From: Numida meleagris
Lineage: Eukaryota; Chordata; Aves; Galliformes; Numididae
Direction: 5' to 3'
DNA length: 64,000 bases
NCBI RefSeq assembly: GCF_002078875.1
Contig: NC_034409.1
Location: forward strand, 102,891,226-102,955,225
The translations under genes and the position numbers were made by a program. Positions 49,952 through 63,046 of this stretch are shown piece by piece. Below the pieces are notes generated by a model. That model worked only from the letters and a program-made list of their open reading frames with translations, searched no databases and was not told where the DNA came from. Each line of letters starts with the position of its first letter. Position 1 is the first letter of the stretch.

Positions 49952-52700
49952 TCCTCTTCCTCTACATGCTACATTGAGCTTAGGCCCTCTGCTTGAACTG
50001 GCTTCCTTTGCTCAATTAATCACTCAATTGTCCTTTCTTTACCTTAGTCCCAGCCAGGTTTTCAGGGCAGCTTTCAAGTTACGTGTCTGTAACCGAAGAT
50101 CAGAAATGAAGTAACTGTGAGATTGCATAAGTGAGCTGAAGAAAGACTTTGTGGATGTGAACAGAAAAAGTGGCCTACTTTGTAGGTAGAACCTTTTAAC
50201 CTTTGTGCCCTGGTGTCAACTTTTCTTTTGTCTTCGAGAAAGTTCGGACAGAACTAGGCGTTACTTTAACTCCATAGACTTGATCTTCTGACCTAATAAT
50301 AGAGAACAAATGGATCTAATGAAAAACCAAACCAGTTCACTCAAGAAACATAATCTCATCTTGTGGCTTGTCTGCATTAAAAGTTTCCATTAAGTTCTGC
50401 AGCATTTACCGATTCCCAGATTCCCCCAGGCAAAAGGAAAGCAAACAAATGCTTCGAGCAAATGCTTTGTTTGTAATAATGTGGCAGGATCAATCAAGAC
50501 CAACCACAATGATGCAGAGAGGGTTTTTTTTTGTTGGTTTTGCATTCGTCAGATAAAATCCTGTATAAATTTTCTGGTGTCAGTTCTGTTGATTCACTGT
50601 GGCAAGTGGAGCTTGTCCTTCCATCAACATACTTAATGAGGTGCTAAAAGGAGTGATGTCAGTGATGCATCTTCTTGATTCTGGCTTGTAAATGTCAAAT
50701 GCAAGTTTTGGTTGCTTTGTTTAAAGAGGAACATTTCATTTTAGGAACGTTTCATTTCAGTAATATGGGACTTAAACCTCAAAGTCTGGTTTAAAGTTTC
50801 TTAAAGTAGAGTGGGTTTGGATTTGGAAATTATTCTGTGAAACAGAGGTGTGTGTCAGAAGTGAGAACCAAGATTTTTCTTCAGTCTCATCTCTGCAGTT
50901 CTGTTTGCTTTCCTGAGGGAATGTAGCTTGTGAAATCCAATTTTATATGTGGATTTTGTCTAGTACTTTTTTTGTTGTTCAATCCACTGACTTTAATAAA
51001 CCTGGTTGAGGCTTTGGCCCTATTAAATTCCTGCTGATTTTGGTGGCTTAAGCAGCTGGTCTCTGCTAGCTTTCCCAAGGGAGGATGTTGCTTCAGCAGT
51101 TCTCTGTGAGTGAGTTAAAGCTTAGTTTGATGGTCTCCACATCCCCACCACCACTCCCAACAGATGCTGGGAAATTCAGACATGAGATACAAGCCTATAA
51201 GAAGCCTGACTTCCTAAGCACCTCTGTATGGAGATCAATGTGTTTGATTCTGTCTTTCAGATTATACAGCTTTGGGGCAGGAACTCTTCATTCATCACTA
51301 TGCAGTTAGGTTGGCACCTAACACATCGTGTTGTTTTATTCAAAATAAACAGCAAGAGTTGGCTCCTCCTGTCTTCCTATTCTATCTAATACCAATACCC
51401 TTCTCAGTTAGACAGAACTTTCAGACAGTCTCAGCTTTATTAGAGAAAATGATTACAGACCTCTTCCAAATAAATACTCCTATTCTGCTGGAAGTGTCCC
51501 CAGACAGAGAAGGCACTGTCTGACCAGTCACCAGTTATCAGAAGTCTGTCAACTTCCAAATATAATCTACAATTAAAATTAAAATATTTTGGTATGTAAC
51601 CAAACACAGAGAAAATTGTGTCCTAAAGAGAGCTGAAGAGGAGAAGGTGTGGTTGTGCCCTATTTGTTCAGCATTGGTGAGTCATTTCATGTGAATTTCT
51701 ATGCATTTGAAGAGTTTGTTTCAAAGGTCTATTGTGTGGTTGCTGGCAACAAATTAAATACCAGCACTGTTTGGGTCTTAATTTAGAATTAATTTAAAAA
51801 CATCACTCATAGTGTAAGACTTGACTAAAAGTCTGTGGAGGTCTGTGGATTACCAACAATTTCACTAGGCTTTGGGGTCTCAACCCATGAATATCTGTTT
51901 ATTTTTCCTCACTGGATTTATTCTTGAATGGGAAGACAAGAATTCATTATTTCAGAATCATTGTACAGTTTTGGACTTTTCATTTCTTCAGGATAAAACT
52001 GAGCTGGGAAAGAAGAAAAATAAAGAAAATCATCGAGCTATGAGAGTAGAGGGTTGTGGGGTTTTGCTTTTCTGGCTTGGACCTGCTCAACTATAAGCTT
52101 CCCTAACACTGCAGATAAGAGCTGTCAGAGGATGGATTTAGTGACTCAATAAGGAAATTCCCTGATCTTTAATTTATCTTATTCCTTGTGATCTGATTTT
52201 TTGAGTGTCAAATATAACTGAGAATGCATTAAGTTCAGTGTTTGACTCAAGGTTCTCTTTCCAAAATGAAACCTGTGTTTTATTTTCTGAGGGGCTGGTA
52301 ATGAATAGAGCTCCCACCCACTCACCCCTTCTCAAGATTACATGGAAGTTAAATTTCATTAATCCAAGTTTTCAAATAAATATTTCCTCTAGACTCTGGG
52401 ATCCTCCTACTTGAAGTCTTTGGGAAGATTGTACCTTTACAGTCTCTGGGACATAGTGATCCATTCATTCTGTCTCCAGGATGAAACTGCCACCTGCTGA
52501 GACTTTCTCTTGTTGCTTCTTGTTAACAGCACTAGAGGAAGCTACTCTGTCTCCTGTCAGAAGTTTGTTTTGGTAAGGGCAGAAAGGAACTTCACAGTCT
52601 TTCTTACAAATATTTTATCTCTTGTTAGCGTGGTAAGTCACAGGACAAATATTTGTCTCTTTGGCTTCATGGAGTAGCTGGTAGAAGTATAACTGACTAT

Positions 52701-52730
52701 AGCACAGAGTTTAACAGCACAGAGTTTAAC
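52701..52730 (+). repeat. 15-bp tandem duplication
   Basis: The unit agcacagagtttaac occurs twice back to back, followed by agc. EVA1C intron 1. Confidence 0.9.
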
Positions 52731-52865
52731 AGCCCCAAATCATCAGGCTTTTGTAGCACATGTAAGCACGCTGCTTGCTAAGGAACTGCTGGATGCTTTT
52801 ACCCAGGTGTACCAAGTGTTGTAGTGTTCCTAACGATTTTCAGTAGAGCCATTGGGGTGTGTATG

Positions 52866-52932
52866 TACACTGGGAGAGAGAGACAGAGGGAGAGAAAGAA
52901 GGAAAGAAAAAGAGAAAGTGAGAGAAAGGAAG
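52866..52932 (+). repeat. Purine-only tract, GA/GGAAA-rich
   Basis: About 65 bp of nearly pure purine on the plus strand (ggagagagagacagagggag then aaagaaggaaagaaaaag). In EVA1C intron 1. A shorter (ga)n lies at about 53065-53079. Confidence 0.85.
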
Positions 52933-55900
52933 TGTGTAGGGATTTCTGATTTCCTTAGAGAGCCATTCGCATATTATGAAAATAAAGCATCACTCTGAGA
53001 TGAGAATGCAAGGGAACATGAAACCATCAGTCTGAAGGAAACAGAATAGCTGTGGGAGGACAGGAGAGAGAGAGAGAGTAGTCAGCTGGCCTGAGAGTGC
53101 AAGATTCATGGATTTCCCCACTCTGCAACCATTTCTTACACATAGCTGCAAGCCTGAATTGAGTGGCCTGGATACAGTGAGTTTATGTGGTACCTATAGA
53201 AGCAGTCCCATTTGGCATAACCAGAAAGTTACAGGAGGTCTATTTTTCCTTTGCGATACCTTGTTTTTTTGTTTGTTTGTTTTCTAAAAAAACGCTCATA
53301 ACTTGTTCTGTGCGTCTGTGTGTGTGCTTTTACTTACTGAACAAACCTTGTCCATGTTTTTGGGTTTGAATGAGTTCTTAGGCTGAATTATCTCTTGTTA
53401 CCTGAGTCCCTACTCTGGCTCAAGTGGAACTAAGCCATTGCTTAATTTGATCCTCAGATTTAGCAGACAGGAGAGAGTTATGATCAATAAGATGATTACA
53501 TACATAGGTTCTGATAATGAGGGGAAAAAAAATCACACGAAACAATTTCCTTCAAAAAGTGCACGTGTTGCTAAAGCAATTCATGGAAAACCTGAATTCT
53601 TCATCACTAATGCCTGCTTTGATTGCCATACTTTCCCAAAAGCATTCTCATTTTTAACTGAAGTATTTTCTTACTGAGGACTTAATCCTCCGTCTGTCAT
53701 GAAGTCCAATGAAAACAGGTTGCCCCATTAGCAGCAGGCTGATTAGCTCTCCAGTATGTGTGTGCTATGTCTTCAGCAGCCAGTTTACTTTTAGCTTGAG
53801 TAAGGGATTGAATTGAAAGTGAGAGCTCTTATTTTGCCCTGTCAACTCAGGGCAATTTCAATTTTCGTGAAACTTGTAACACCTTTATTTCTTTGATCCC
53901 TCTTACCCATCCCAGGCTTGAAACTGGCCATTGAGCTCAGCATTTGCTGAGGAAGGGAATGGGAGAGGGACAGAGCACAATCGCATACATTTTCTCTCTT
54001 TTAACAGTGGTTAAACTGGAAACTCTCAGCATCTGATTCTAAGAAAAGTAGCGGCTTTGGAATCTCTGAAAACAGACTTGACATTTGGAAACGGGAAGTT
54101 TTTTAATGGTTACCAGCTTATCACAGGCATGAGATTTACCACTAATTTTTCCAAGTGAGCGTCTATCCCTCCATCAAAAAGGCGTCAATAAGATCAAATA
54201 CAAAATTATGGATAAAATGTTTTCCTAGCTTTGCAAACCAACTCTTCATGCCATCACCCACAGTGCAAGCAAAAGGATGAAGTTGTTAGGACAGCAGTCT
54301 CTGGCTGGGTGTACGGATGTTGAGAGGAGTAGTGAAAAATCTTCACTGAAAGAACAAGCAAGTGAGAGAAATTGAGTCAAATTAGTGACTATATGAGAAG
54401 GCATATATTAAGCAAGTATAGATTTTTATGTGCATCTGCTGAATTAACCTGTTATGCTCATTTCAGAATGGTAAGTAGAATAATCAGTGCTTCTGCCTGA
54501 GACTATTTGTTATTGATGAAAGACTGTAAGACCACATCTGTCTAGAAAGACAGGCAGTATGCTTGCAAGGCATTTGGTGGATGAAAAAGAATACAGTGGT
54601 AGGGCAAGTAGCTCTGAGCAGCATCCACTCCAAAGACCAACAGAGAATGTGGCAGAGGGAAGGGAGAGGAAACTTGGGGATTTGTTTTTCTTCAATACTT
54701 CCTTCACAAGTGATGGAGAAAATACTGCTGGACAAGTACTGCAGCTAGTTCATAAATACCAATAAATGTCAGACTGATGCCTCTGATGGTGTTTGTAGTA
54801 GAGTTTATCAATGATTCTGTTTATCACTGCATCAAATCTCTTCCTTGAAACTCGTCAGTCTTGCTTGTGTATTTTTAATGCCTGTTGGCACAATTCTTCA
54901 GAAAGCTGCGGGAGACTATTTAGATGTACTGAAATGATTAGCCTTCCGGGACTCCCACAACAATGTGAGTGCTATTTCAATCTATTTTGATCTAAAATGG
55001 GTTTGTGTATCTTTAAAACATGCTAGCAAATCGCTGTGCTAATTAAGCTAGATGGGACTATGCACAGTAACCAATATTCTGTAATCTGTATATTCTGATT
55101 CTGATAATCCTTGTAGGCTGTGTGCTACTCAGCTTCAGGCTGTAAAAATATTACAGAGCTGCTGTCTTGCCAAAAAGACATTACATCAGTAAACGCTGCA
55201 ATTGCATTTAATATGTGCTAGGCAATAGACTCACAGCTCAGAACACTGTTCTCCTTGATGTTTCATGTGGTAAGATGCATGCCGCGCAGAATATACACAT
55301 TTCTTTAGCCAAATACTGACAGCTGAAAAGGGGCCTTAAGGCCTTGTGCCAGTGACCCTCACCATGAGAAATGAATACAGTTATCTAAGTATCCTGCACT
55401 GTCTTGTGCTGAGCAGAGGAGGTGGAAAACCTCTCCCAGCTGCCCACTTCCAGGCTTTTTGATAGTCATATTTTTTTTTTTAATGAGACCTAAGTTCCCA
55501 GTTTTTCAATTGCCTGAAGTGCAGGAAAAAAAAAAGTTTATTGGTAGATTTTCTTACCATCATGTTCATGGCAATTACTACCATCATTATTGTTATCCAA
55601 AGCAATAGTACCAGGAGCAAGCATTGGGTGTGAAACTACAATGCTTTAAGAGCTCTGTTTTACAGAAAGAGGTGTCTATTTACAACATGAACTCTCTCAG
55701 GCCAGTTATTTTAGTCTGTCATTGTCATTACTGTCCTCCTTTGCAACAAGAAGTGATCCGTAAGGCTTAAATTTTTGTTTAGCTGCTTGGTCTCAGTGTT
55801 TTGTGTGTTCTTCTGGTGCTATGTTTTTTTGGTTGGAGTCCTTTGTCAACACAATTGATGCTGTGACTAATTTGGCTAATTCTTGAAGAAAGGATTGCGC

Positions 55901-56752
55901 TTGGGTTTTGCATTGGTATTTTGTAAGAAGTTACCATGAATGAGCAGTCCGGGTTATGCAGACGGTTGGGTGGGATGATACCTTCTGGCCTTCAAATCAA
56001 TGGGATGTATGATTCAAGCCTAACTTCTGAGCCAGTCTGTAATGTCTTTGAGATGATTTTGCATGCAGAGCACTCCATACAATGCTCATGAATGTGCCTT
56101 GGATAAATGGGAAAGTGACTAGTGGGGCTTTCACACAGGGGCATAGAGATGCTATTAGGACACTGTGGTATTGCCAAGTTTTTCTGATTTAGCCAAATCT
56201 CGCAACAATTGACATTTTCTCAGAAGTATCATATTGTTTTAAAGAAGTCATGTTTATTATTTTGAAAAGAAAAAAAAAAAATGAGAACAAAACCAACCAA
56301 GCAAACAAACAAAAAGGTTTTCTCAGAATCTACAAGTAACAGACTTGGATTAATTAAGTGCAAAATGGGGGATTCTGAGCAACAAATTGTGCCCCCAAGT
56401 GCCTGAAGCCCAGACAATGTGCTGGGCCAGTGCCTGAAAGTGACACAGTACTGCAGCCTGGTTTGTACGGTGACACAACCCTGCTGCCTATTTTGGATGA
56501 CCTGATTTAATTGCGCCAGCAGAGAGAAATGCAGAAAAGGAAGCGTGCTTCAGAAAGAGTGACAGACCCATTCAACTGTTACAATGCCCTCCCTCCTGGT
56601 AATCAGAGCTGCTATTAATTGTAGAGATAAGAACATATTTTTTCCCTAACCTTACATTGTCTTTCAGCTAAATGTGCTGCCTTGAGGGCAGCGCATTTCT
56701 GTCCAATTTCTGGTAAACAATATAGGGGTACTCATGTTCTGGAGAAGGTGAA

Positions 56753-56960
56753 TCATAGAATCATTAAGATTGGAAAAGACCTCTAAGACCACCTAGTCCA
56801 ACCATCAGCCCACCCTCACCATGCCCACTGACCATGTCCCTCAGTGCCTTGTCTGCATGATTCTTGGGCGCCTCCAGGGACGGTGACTCCACCACCTCCC
56901 TGGGCAGCCTGTGCCACTGCCTCACCACTCTTCTTGAGAAGATTTTTTTCCTAATATGCA
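56753..56960 (-). repeat. CR1 LINE 3' fragment, youngest-looking copy here
   Basis: Starts aatcatagaatcattaagat on the plus strand, CR1 3' end in reverse, followed by a well-kept tail. In reverse it still reads [20 protein letters not shown], the CR1 ORF2 C-terminus, without interruption. It lies in EVA1C intron 1, antisense to EVA1C. The GC-rich sequence beyond it (to about 57235) may be further CR1 or neighbouring DNA; I could not decide. Confidence 0.9.
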
Positions 56961-59475
56961 ATCTGGAGTTGTGCACCAGGGTGACTTTGAGGCCACAGTG
57001 CCCAGAGACTGGAAACTGCTCTCTTCTGCCTCGGCAGCAGCCTCCAAGAGCATCGTGCCTTGCCCAGTCCAGTCTTGTATCCTCCAAGACAGCATTGTTG
57101 CTTGCCCAGACTGATCTTCCGGGTGGGCACAGGGCAGACAGGGTCCTGGGACAGGGAGGAGGGCCAGCATCAGGAGTGGAAAAAAGCTGGAGACTTGCAG
57201 GGAAGAAGCAAGAGGAAATTGTGACTAGGGTCAAAGCACTGCTCAGTCTGCACCACTCTTGGCAAAGGGCTAACCTCTTGACCTATGCCTACGTAGTTTG
57301 TGTGTATAGTAATAAAAAAAAAATCAGATTTACACGGTCAGCCATGTGAGATGAGTGGTTGAGAGAGTACTACGTCACCACTTCTCTTATCAGAAGTTAG
57401 CAGCCAATTTCCATTACTATATTTATCCTTTATTGTGTGCAAATAGCATCCTTCTTTGCGTGTAGTGTCACTTTAAATGCTACTTGGAAGGTCAGGGAGC
57501 ATGATGTCTTATTTTCACCAGTCCAACTAATACTAATTTTACAAGCAAGCCATATTGCTTATTCAGAATGAGAGCATGTTTTTTAAAAAGGCATTTTTTA
57601 AAAAAATAATTGAATAGTTGCAATTGTTGGAGAAAGGTGCTTAGATACTGGATTAGGAATTTGCAAGATCAAAGTAGCAGTTAAGATGCCAGGGAACTCA
57701 TCCAAATCACAACATAGCTGATATTCTTTAGGGAATACTGGGCTGTTTTGTATACGGTACTCTTGGTTCCCCGTAACTTAAAACCTGAAGAATCGAAATG
57801 ATTACAAATATCAGGCTAAATCTTTCAAGGTGTTGAGTGCCCACAACTCACATTGGGCTGAATACTCTCTTACACTGTGACCCTTTATGCTACAAAGGCA
57901 ATACGAAAGGCCCTTGGCGGCAGCAAATACCACTGGAGGCCCCTTTGCGGTATCAGACCGTAGCAAAGTAGCTTGGGTGCAGCCGGGCATTGGGCCCATT
58001 TTCTTGGCGGTACTCAGCACCTCTCAGGAGCAGGCTGACACAGGAGTGGTTCTGGCAGGAAAACTCAACTATTTGTGATCTCAGTTACACAAGGAAATGT
58101 AGGGGATGGATTCTGCTTTCTTTTTTCTTTTTTTAACCTGTGAGAAGCCAGGGGGCTGGTCTGCTTGAGATCTAGGCTGCAAATACATGTCATGAAATTC
58201 TCTCCATCCTGATGGCAGTGCCAGCACTCAAATTGAGTCCAGTGAGGTGCAGAGCTCACCTACATCTTTGCTGCAGTGGCACATGCGTTCAGTGACTCCT
58301 ATCGTCTCTAGGGCTATAGAAGAGGCATGGAAAAGGCAATAGCAGAGCTGGCTTCGTTCTTCAAACTTAACAACTGGTAGGGGAGCTGAAATTTCATCCA
58401 GCTGCAGCAGTTGGAAAAAACACCAGAGGACTGGAATATCTTTTTCACATAATTTCATCGTTCACTTGGAATACTTAGGTTTCTTTTTCAGAACATATTT
58501 TTTTTTAATTGTTCATCTTTTTTTGAAGGCTTAAGAAGGCAGCAAGTGTGAAAATTAAATGGCACGAACGAACTCTTATTTTCTTTTCTTCCAGAAATCT
58601 GATTGTATTTTTCTATCATACAAAATAATTGTTGTTCTATTTCTGATTCGGCTACCAAAAAAGAAAATATACATTATTTTTCTCCATTGTAATTAATAGT
58701 AATAATATTGTTATCATCACAGTGGGGTAAGCAGGATTTCTGAGGAGATAATACTTGTTTTGCCTTTGATTAGACCAACTACATGTTTGGAAAAGAGACA
58801 AAGCTGGGAAAAAAAATTTTGACAATTAAAAATATGTTTAAGTAATCATTGTCACAATCTTAAAATTCCTACAAATCTTTTTTTTATAACAAATAAATCA
58901 GCAGAAGCTCTCACTACTTTCTCATTATTTAATAGGTTGGGTTTGGGGAATTTGGTTTGTTGTTCTGTTTTGATGGGGTTTTTTTGCCCTGAATGTGGAT
59001 GAACTTGGTGTTATATGTTCTGTATATGGAGAAGTTGGGTACTGGGTCTAATTTCGGTGTGTTTATTGATAAGGAGTGAGAAAGATAATGCTTCACATGG
59101 AGGCTGGTATTTTGTGTCCTTTCACTCTCTTGTCCCTCACCTCTTTTCCTTCCCTTCACCCACATATATTCTCTGCATAAAGACAGACTTCAGACAAGTG
59201 TGGCAGTTCCTTATGTGTATTTATATGTGCATACTTTTCAAAACTTCAGAAGTATAGGTGAGGAAAGTCTTTGAATTGAGTTACCATGGTAGTTTCACAT
59301 CACAAAGGCTAATTTGTAATGGTCAAAGGTAGCAGCCTGCATGTTTCCATGGAGGCTTTTTGCACAAGAAACAGAGAGAAGGGCACCAGGACATGAATTT
59401 CATAAATACTTGTGATGATAAGAGAAATCTTGGCTTAGTAGGAGCACACGATGAAATACAAATCAGAAGAACAGC

Positions 59476-59499
59476 TTTCATTAGCTGTTTCATTAGCTG
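59476..59499 (+). repeat. 12-bp tandem duplication with TAAT-core motif
   Basis: The unit tttcattagctg occurs twice exactly, giving two ATTA/TAAT homeodomain cores in the same register. EVA1C intron 1, about 590 bp before exon 2. Confidence 0.85.
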
Positions 59500-60089
59500 C
59501 TGATGGGATTACTTATTACAAGATGCAAACAGGTGGTACAGTTGCATGTAGACCCTACCTCTCCCTCTCCTGGTAACACTGATACTCTTGTAAATATGAA
59601 ATTCTGCATATAGTACTTTTGGGATTCTGTCCAGTAGCTTCTGTGTCCAGCACTTCTGAACCACCTTTCCTCTCTGTTGTTCTAGCACCTGGCTTGGTGG
59701 CCCACAGAGAGTCACTTCCCTTGTCCCTTGTGCATAACACAACTGCTGGGAAGCCTCAAGGTGCGAAATGCTGGCTTAAGCCAAGATATAACAGCCATGA
59801 CCGAGGAGGGCCTGAGCCCATTTTTGTTGTCTGTGAAGTGACATCTCCAAATGCTATACCACTGCTGGGGTGCTGGTGCATCCCTGAGTCACTGCTGCAG
59901 CAACCTGCTCTTCTCCAGACCTGGGTGTTACTGGCGTGTAAAGGTTGACCCAAGCAGTGTGTTGTGGCAGCAGGCCATACATTTAACCTTGACTACAGCG
60001 CCCTTTCCAGAGACTGATTGTGGTTTTCATATTATCTAACAAGCTTGTCATTTCCTGTGCTAGTTGTAACACAGCTGAATATTTTCTAG

Positions 60090-60286
60090 GTTACCTAACC
60101 AAGCTTCTTCAAAATCATACTGCTTATGCCTGCGATGGGGAACGTTTGAGTCTGCACTGTCCTCGGCATTCGACAATAAGTATTCAGTCAGCATTTTATG
60201 GGCAAGACTACCAAATGTGTGGCTCACAACAGCCTGAAGCCAGGATGACAGAACCCATAAACTGTGTGGCACCCACCTCCCTGCAG
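60090..60286 (+). CDS. EVA1C: EVA1C exon 2, first half of SUEL lectin domain 1 (codons 43-108)
   Basis: Acceptor tctag|GTTACC, donor CTGCAG|gtatcg. Encodes GYLTKLLQNHTAYACDGERL and HSTISIQSAFYGQDYQMC, nearly identical to human EVA1C. This is the D-galactoside/L-rhamnose-binding (SUEL) lectin fold: ACDG and the A-x-YG motif (here AFYGQ, residues 77-81) are the family marks, with cysteines at 57, 66, 86 and 101. N51 in NHT is a possible N-glycosylation site. Confidence 0.95.
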
Positions 60287-62562
60287 GTATCGCATCTTGT
60301 AAAGATTATCATGCACAGCATGCCTGTAGACTTCCATGTAGTGAGCTACGCTGTATGAAAACTGCTAGTGTTCACCATGTTGAATGAAACATCATCACCG
60401 TGTATTTGTCAGTTTGTCACAAAAAGTATTGCACCTGAAAGGATTCATCTGGCCAGCAAGATATTATCACAGGACTGTGAAAGCTGTGTAGATTTCCTTC
60501 CATTTTGATAAGCCTTACTTTTAAAACCCCATTTTCAATGTTCCCTAAAATAATCAGTTCCCTTCTAATCAAGGATATGTCGTGACTCAGTAGACCAGCC
60601 TTAATCTATCACACGAGCTTTCCTTATCCCCAGCAGAAGATGCAAATTTTTAACCCAGCCGAGTTCCAAATCCACTGAATTTGATGGTGACTTGGTAGGA
60701 TTTTGGCTTGTCCCATGCTGTCTTCACTGAAAGGCCCTGTGGAAGCTGAAGAACAGGTTCTAAGCACTTCTGTGACTATCTACATTTAAAAAAATACATG
60801 AATTGTATCACGAATATCCTATATTTTGTTTCCTGAGCCCACTTAAATGTAATTTAAAATAACTTACGTTTTATAAATTATTGCTTTCTGCCATGGAGAC
60901 TTCTAACAAGGCTTAGAAGATTTGGCTTATGCTGCTGTTAAAGGCTTGTTCCACCATAGTGGAAATAGCAGTGTTAGAACTAATTCAGTAAATCACTGGA
61001 AAAATGTGTAGTCAGTGGAATCTAAACATGTTCTGTCAGTGAAGCCGTTGTAAATGCTTTACAGCAGTTTAATGAATCTTGCAGTGTTTGTGCCTAGAGC
61101 TGACATGTCGGTCTTTGACAACAGAGAACATCTGTTTCCACCACTAGTGAGCTGAAGAATTTTACGGAGTTGTTTGGCAATAACATTTTCTCTCCAGAAA
61201 TGTCATTAGGCTCCTAGTTCATAAGTGTGGCTTGCCCATGCTGTACTGCAACAGCTAAAGACATTCCAGCCATGACCTATGGGCCATGTGAAAGTACAGC
61301 TCTCCACTAAAAACAGTAGGCCAGATGCATCCTTGATGTCGTTTTACTGACTACTGTGAGGTGGCACCAATGATTATTTTGGGTTTGTGAGTCTTGAGTG
61401 TCTTTGTGAGATCTCCTTTTGCAGTTTTTTTTTCCCTTGCATATAATAAACATAGCATGGGACAACTGTTGTATAAACCATCATCATTGTTTGAGCACTG
61501 TCACTGATCAAAGACGTGAAATCATTTTGACAAGGCCACAAACGTGAGACATACAAATGCTCTGCATCTCAGGGAGTTCCGGTTCTGTCAAGGAGAAGAG
61601 AAATATCCTGTAGACTGATTTCTTGGAGAAAAAGCACCAGTGATCTCATCCCTCCTCCCCTTCCCTTTGGAATTACATCTGCAGTCTGCATAAACAGGCG
61701 TGATGCTACCCTGCAGTCGTGAGGAAACATAACAGGCGTTTTATATGGTGACCTCCTATTAAAAGGATTACTGAAAAATTTGATCTGTCCTGAGATGTTA
61801 GTAACCCCGGGCTGCCTTGTTATGATTATCATTGTTTGCTTTCATGGTTGCATGTTTTTGTGCAGCAGCTTGATAGAAAATGTGACTGCTCTTTGCCTTA
61901 AGCAAGAGAAAATACAAACAGATGCATAGGGATGATTCAGCTCGGGTGCAAGAAGAAGATGACTCAGTAGGGGACAGCCATCTTCACTTACTGAAGTCAT
62001 AACTCTATTTCACTGTCCTGCTCCAGAACAATCCTAATTAAGGAGGAGCTGTTTGTGTAACATGCATTTCTTTAGAAGAGTAGTTGAGTGATAAAATTAA
62101 ATCTGCTGGGCTTTTCCTTCCCTTTTAGACTCTTCGTTGTGCACTTAATGCTCTAAAAGTATTGGATGCAAATTGTCTTCTTCTACTCAGGGAAACAAAA
62201 AGACAAGAGCGTTACAGGATCCCTGCAATATGCTGCCAATACGTATAATTTCTGTTTGGGAAGGATGGCTTCCAGGGATGGCAGGAAAGGCTCAGCCACT
62301 GCCAGTTCTCTGAGCCTGGAATCAAGAGTGCAGCTTGTGCTAATCTCAGTGGTGAATTTGTGATTTGGCCTCTTGGTATAACTCAGAGCCCTTCTAATGA
62401 GAAACAGGGCAAAAAATCCTATAGATTGTATGAAAGTACCTAAAATTATCAGAGAATTATATATTACAGTTGCTCCTATTAAGAGCTGAGTAACATAAAG
62501 ACAATGCTCTCCTTAGCGCATTGTGATTTTAAATGAGAAGAATCATGGGGACAACAATCAGA

Positions 62563-62630
62563 AAATCATAGAATGGCTTGGGCTGGAAGAAACCTTAAAG
62601 ATTATCTAGTTCCAACCCCCCTTCTATGGG
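62563..62630 (-). repeat. CR1 LINE short 3' end
   Basis: A short match, aaaatcatagaatggcttgg followed by a diverged tail to about ccaacccccc. Minus orientation, in EVA1C intron 2. Only the extreme 3' end remains. Confidence 0.8.
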
Positions 62631-63027
62631 AAATAGTATATAGAAAGCCTTCTCTGATCTGGGCTCTGGAGGTGAATAGGAATTTCGTAAGTACACTGCT
62701 GCATTTAAACTATTTCTTTTAGATGCTTTGAGGTGTGACTGGGTTAAAGCTGTTCTCAGAGTCATTTTGGACAGCATCTTCGTATTTTCTTTCACCATCA
62801 TTGCTACAGGTCTGAAAGCACTGATAAATGGGAACATTACTGAAAGTATTAGGAATGCATGGTCCTTTAATTGAGCATAGAGAAGGTCCACATGACTCTC
62901 TGTGTGTAACAGTGGTGACCTTCCTGTTGTCCTCCTTCAGTTGCCACTCTCAGTGAAACAGCACCGTAGGAACCATTGGTTTATCACTATGCCAAAAGAT
63001 CTAATGTCGATTTGGCCTTAAAATTAC

Positions 63028-63046
63028 ATTAAAAAAAAAAAAAAAA
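63028..63046 (+). repeat. Poly(A) tract
   Basis: About 17 consecutive A in EVA1C intron 2. Similar A or T homopolymers of 13 or more occur at about 35620, 41908, 42160, 46834 and 48450. No source gene for a retrocopy was recognised next to any of them. Confidence 0.7.

Larger units (their letters stand above)
45990..60089 (+). other. EVA1C: EVA1C intron 1 (14.1 kb)
   Basis: Runs from the gtacgg donor to the tctag acceptor. Contents: the right half of the CpG island, one clear CR1 copy at 56.75-56.96 kb, purine and pyrimidine simple repeats, short tandem duplications, and three stretches described in the findings. No other exon was recognised. Long first introns in this kind of guidance gene often hold enhancers; that is inference here. 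Confidence 0.85.

Noticed and set aside
55940..56015. Possible further CR1-like 3' end (ttctggccttcaaatcaatg)
   Set aside because: Only a short vague resemblance, without the terminal octamer; not enough to call.
56764..57234. 156-codon minus-strand frame as a possible gene
   Set aside because: Its right-strength homology is CR1 ORF2 C-terminus; the remainder has no recognisable match.
60286..60295. gtatcg donor of EVA1C intron 2 as a U12-type intron
   Set aside because: It departs from the U12 donor consensus after gtatc, and no U12 branch-point motif is seen before the exon 3 acceptor.
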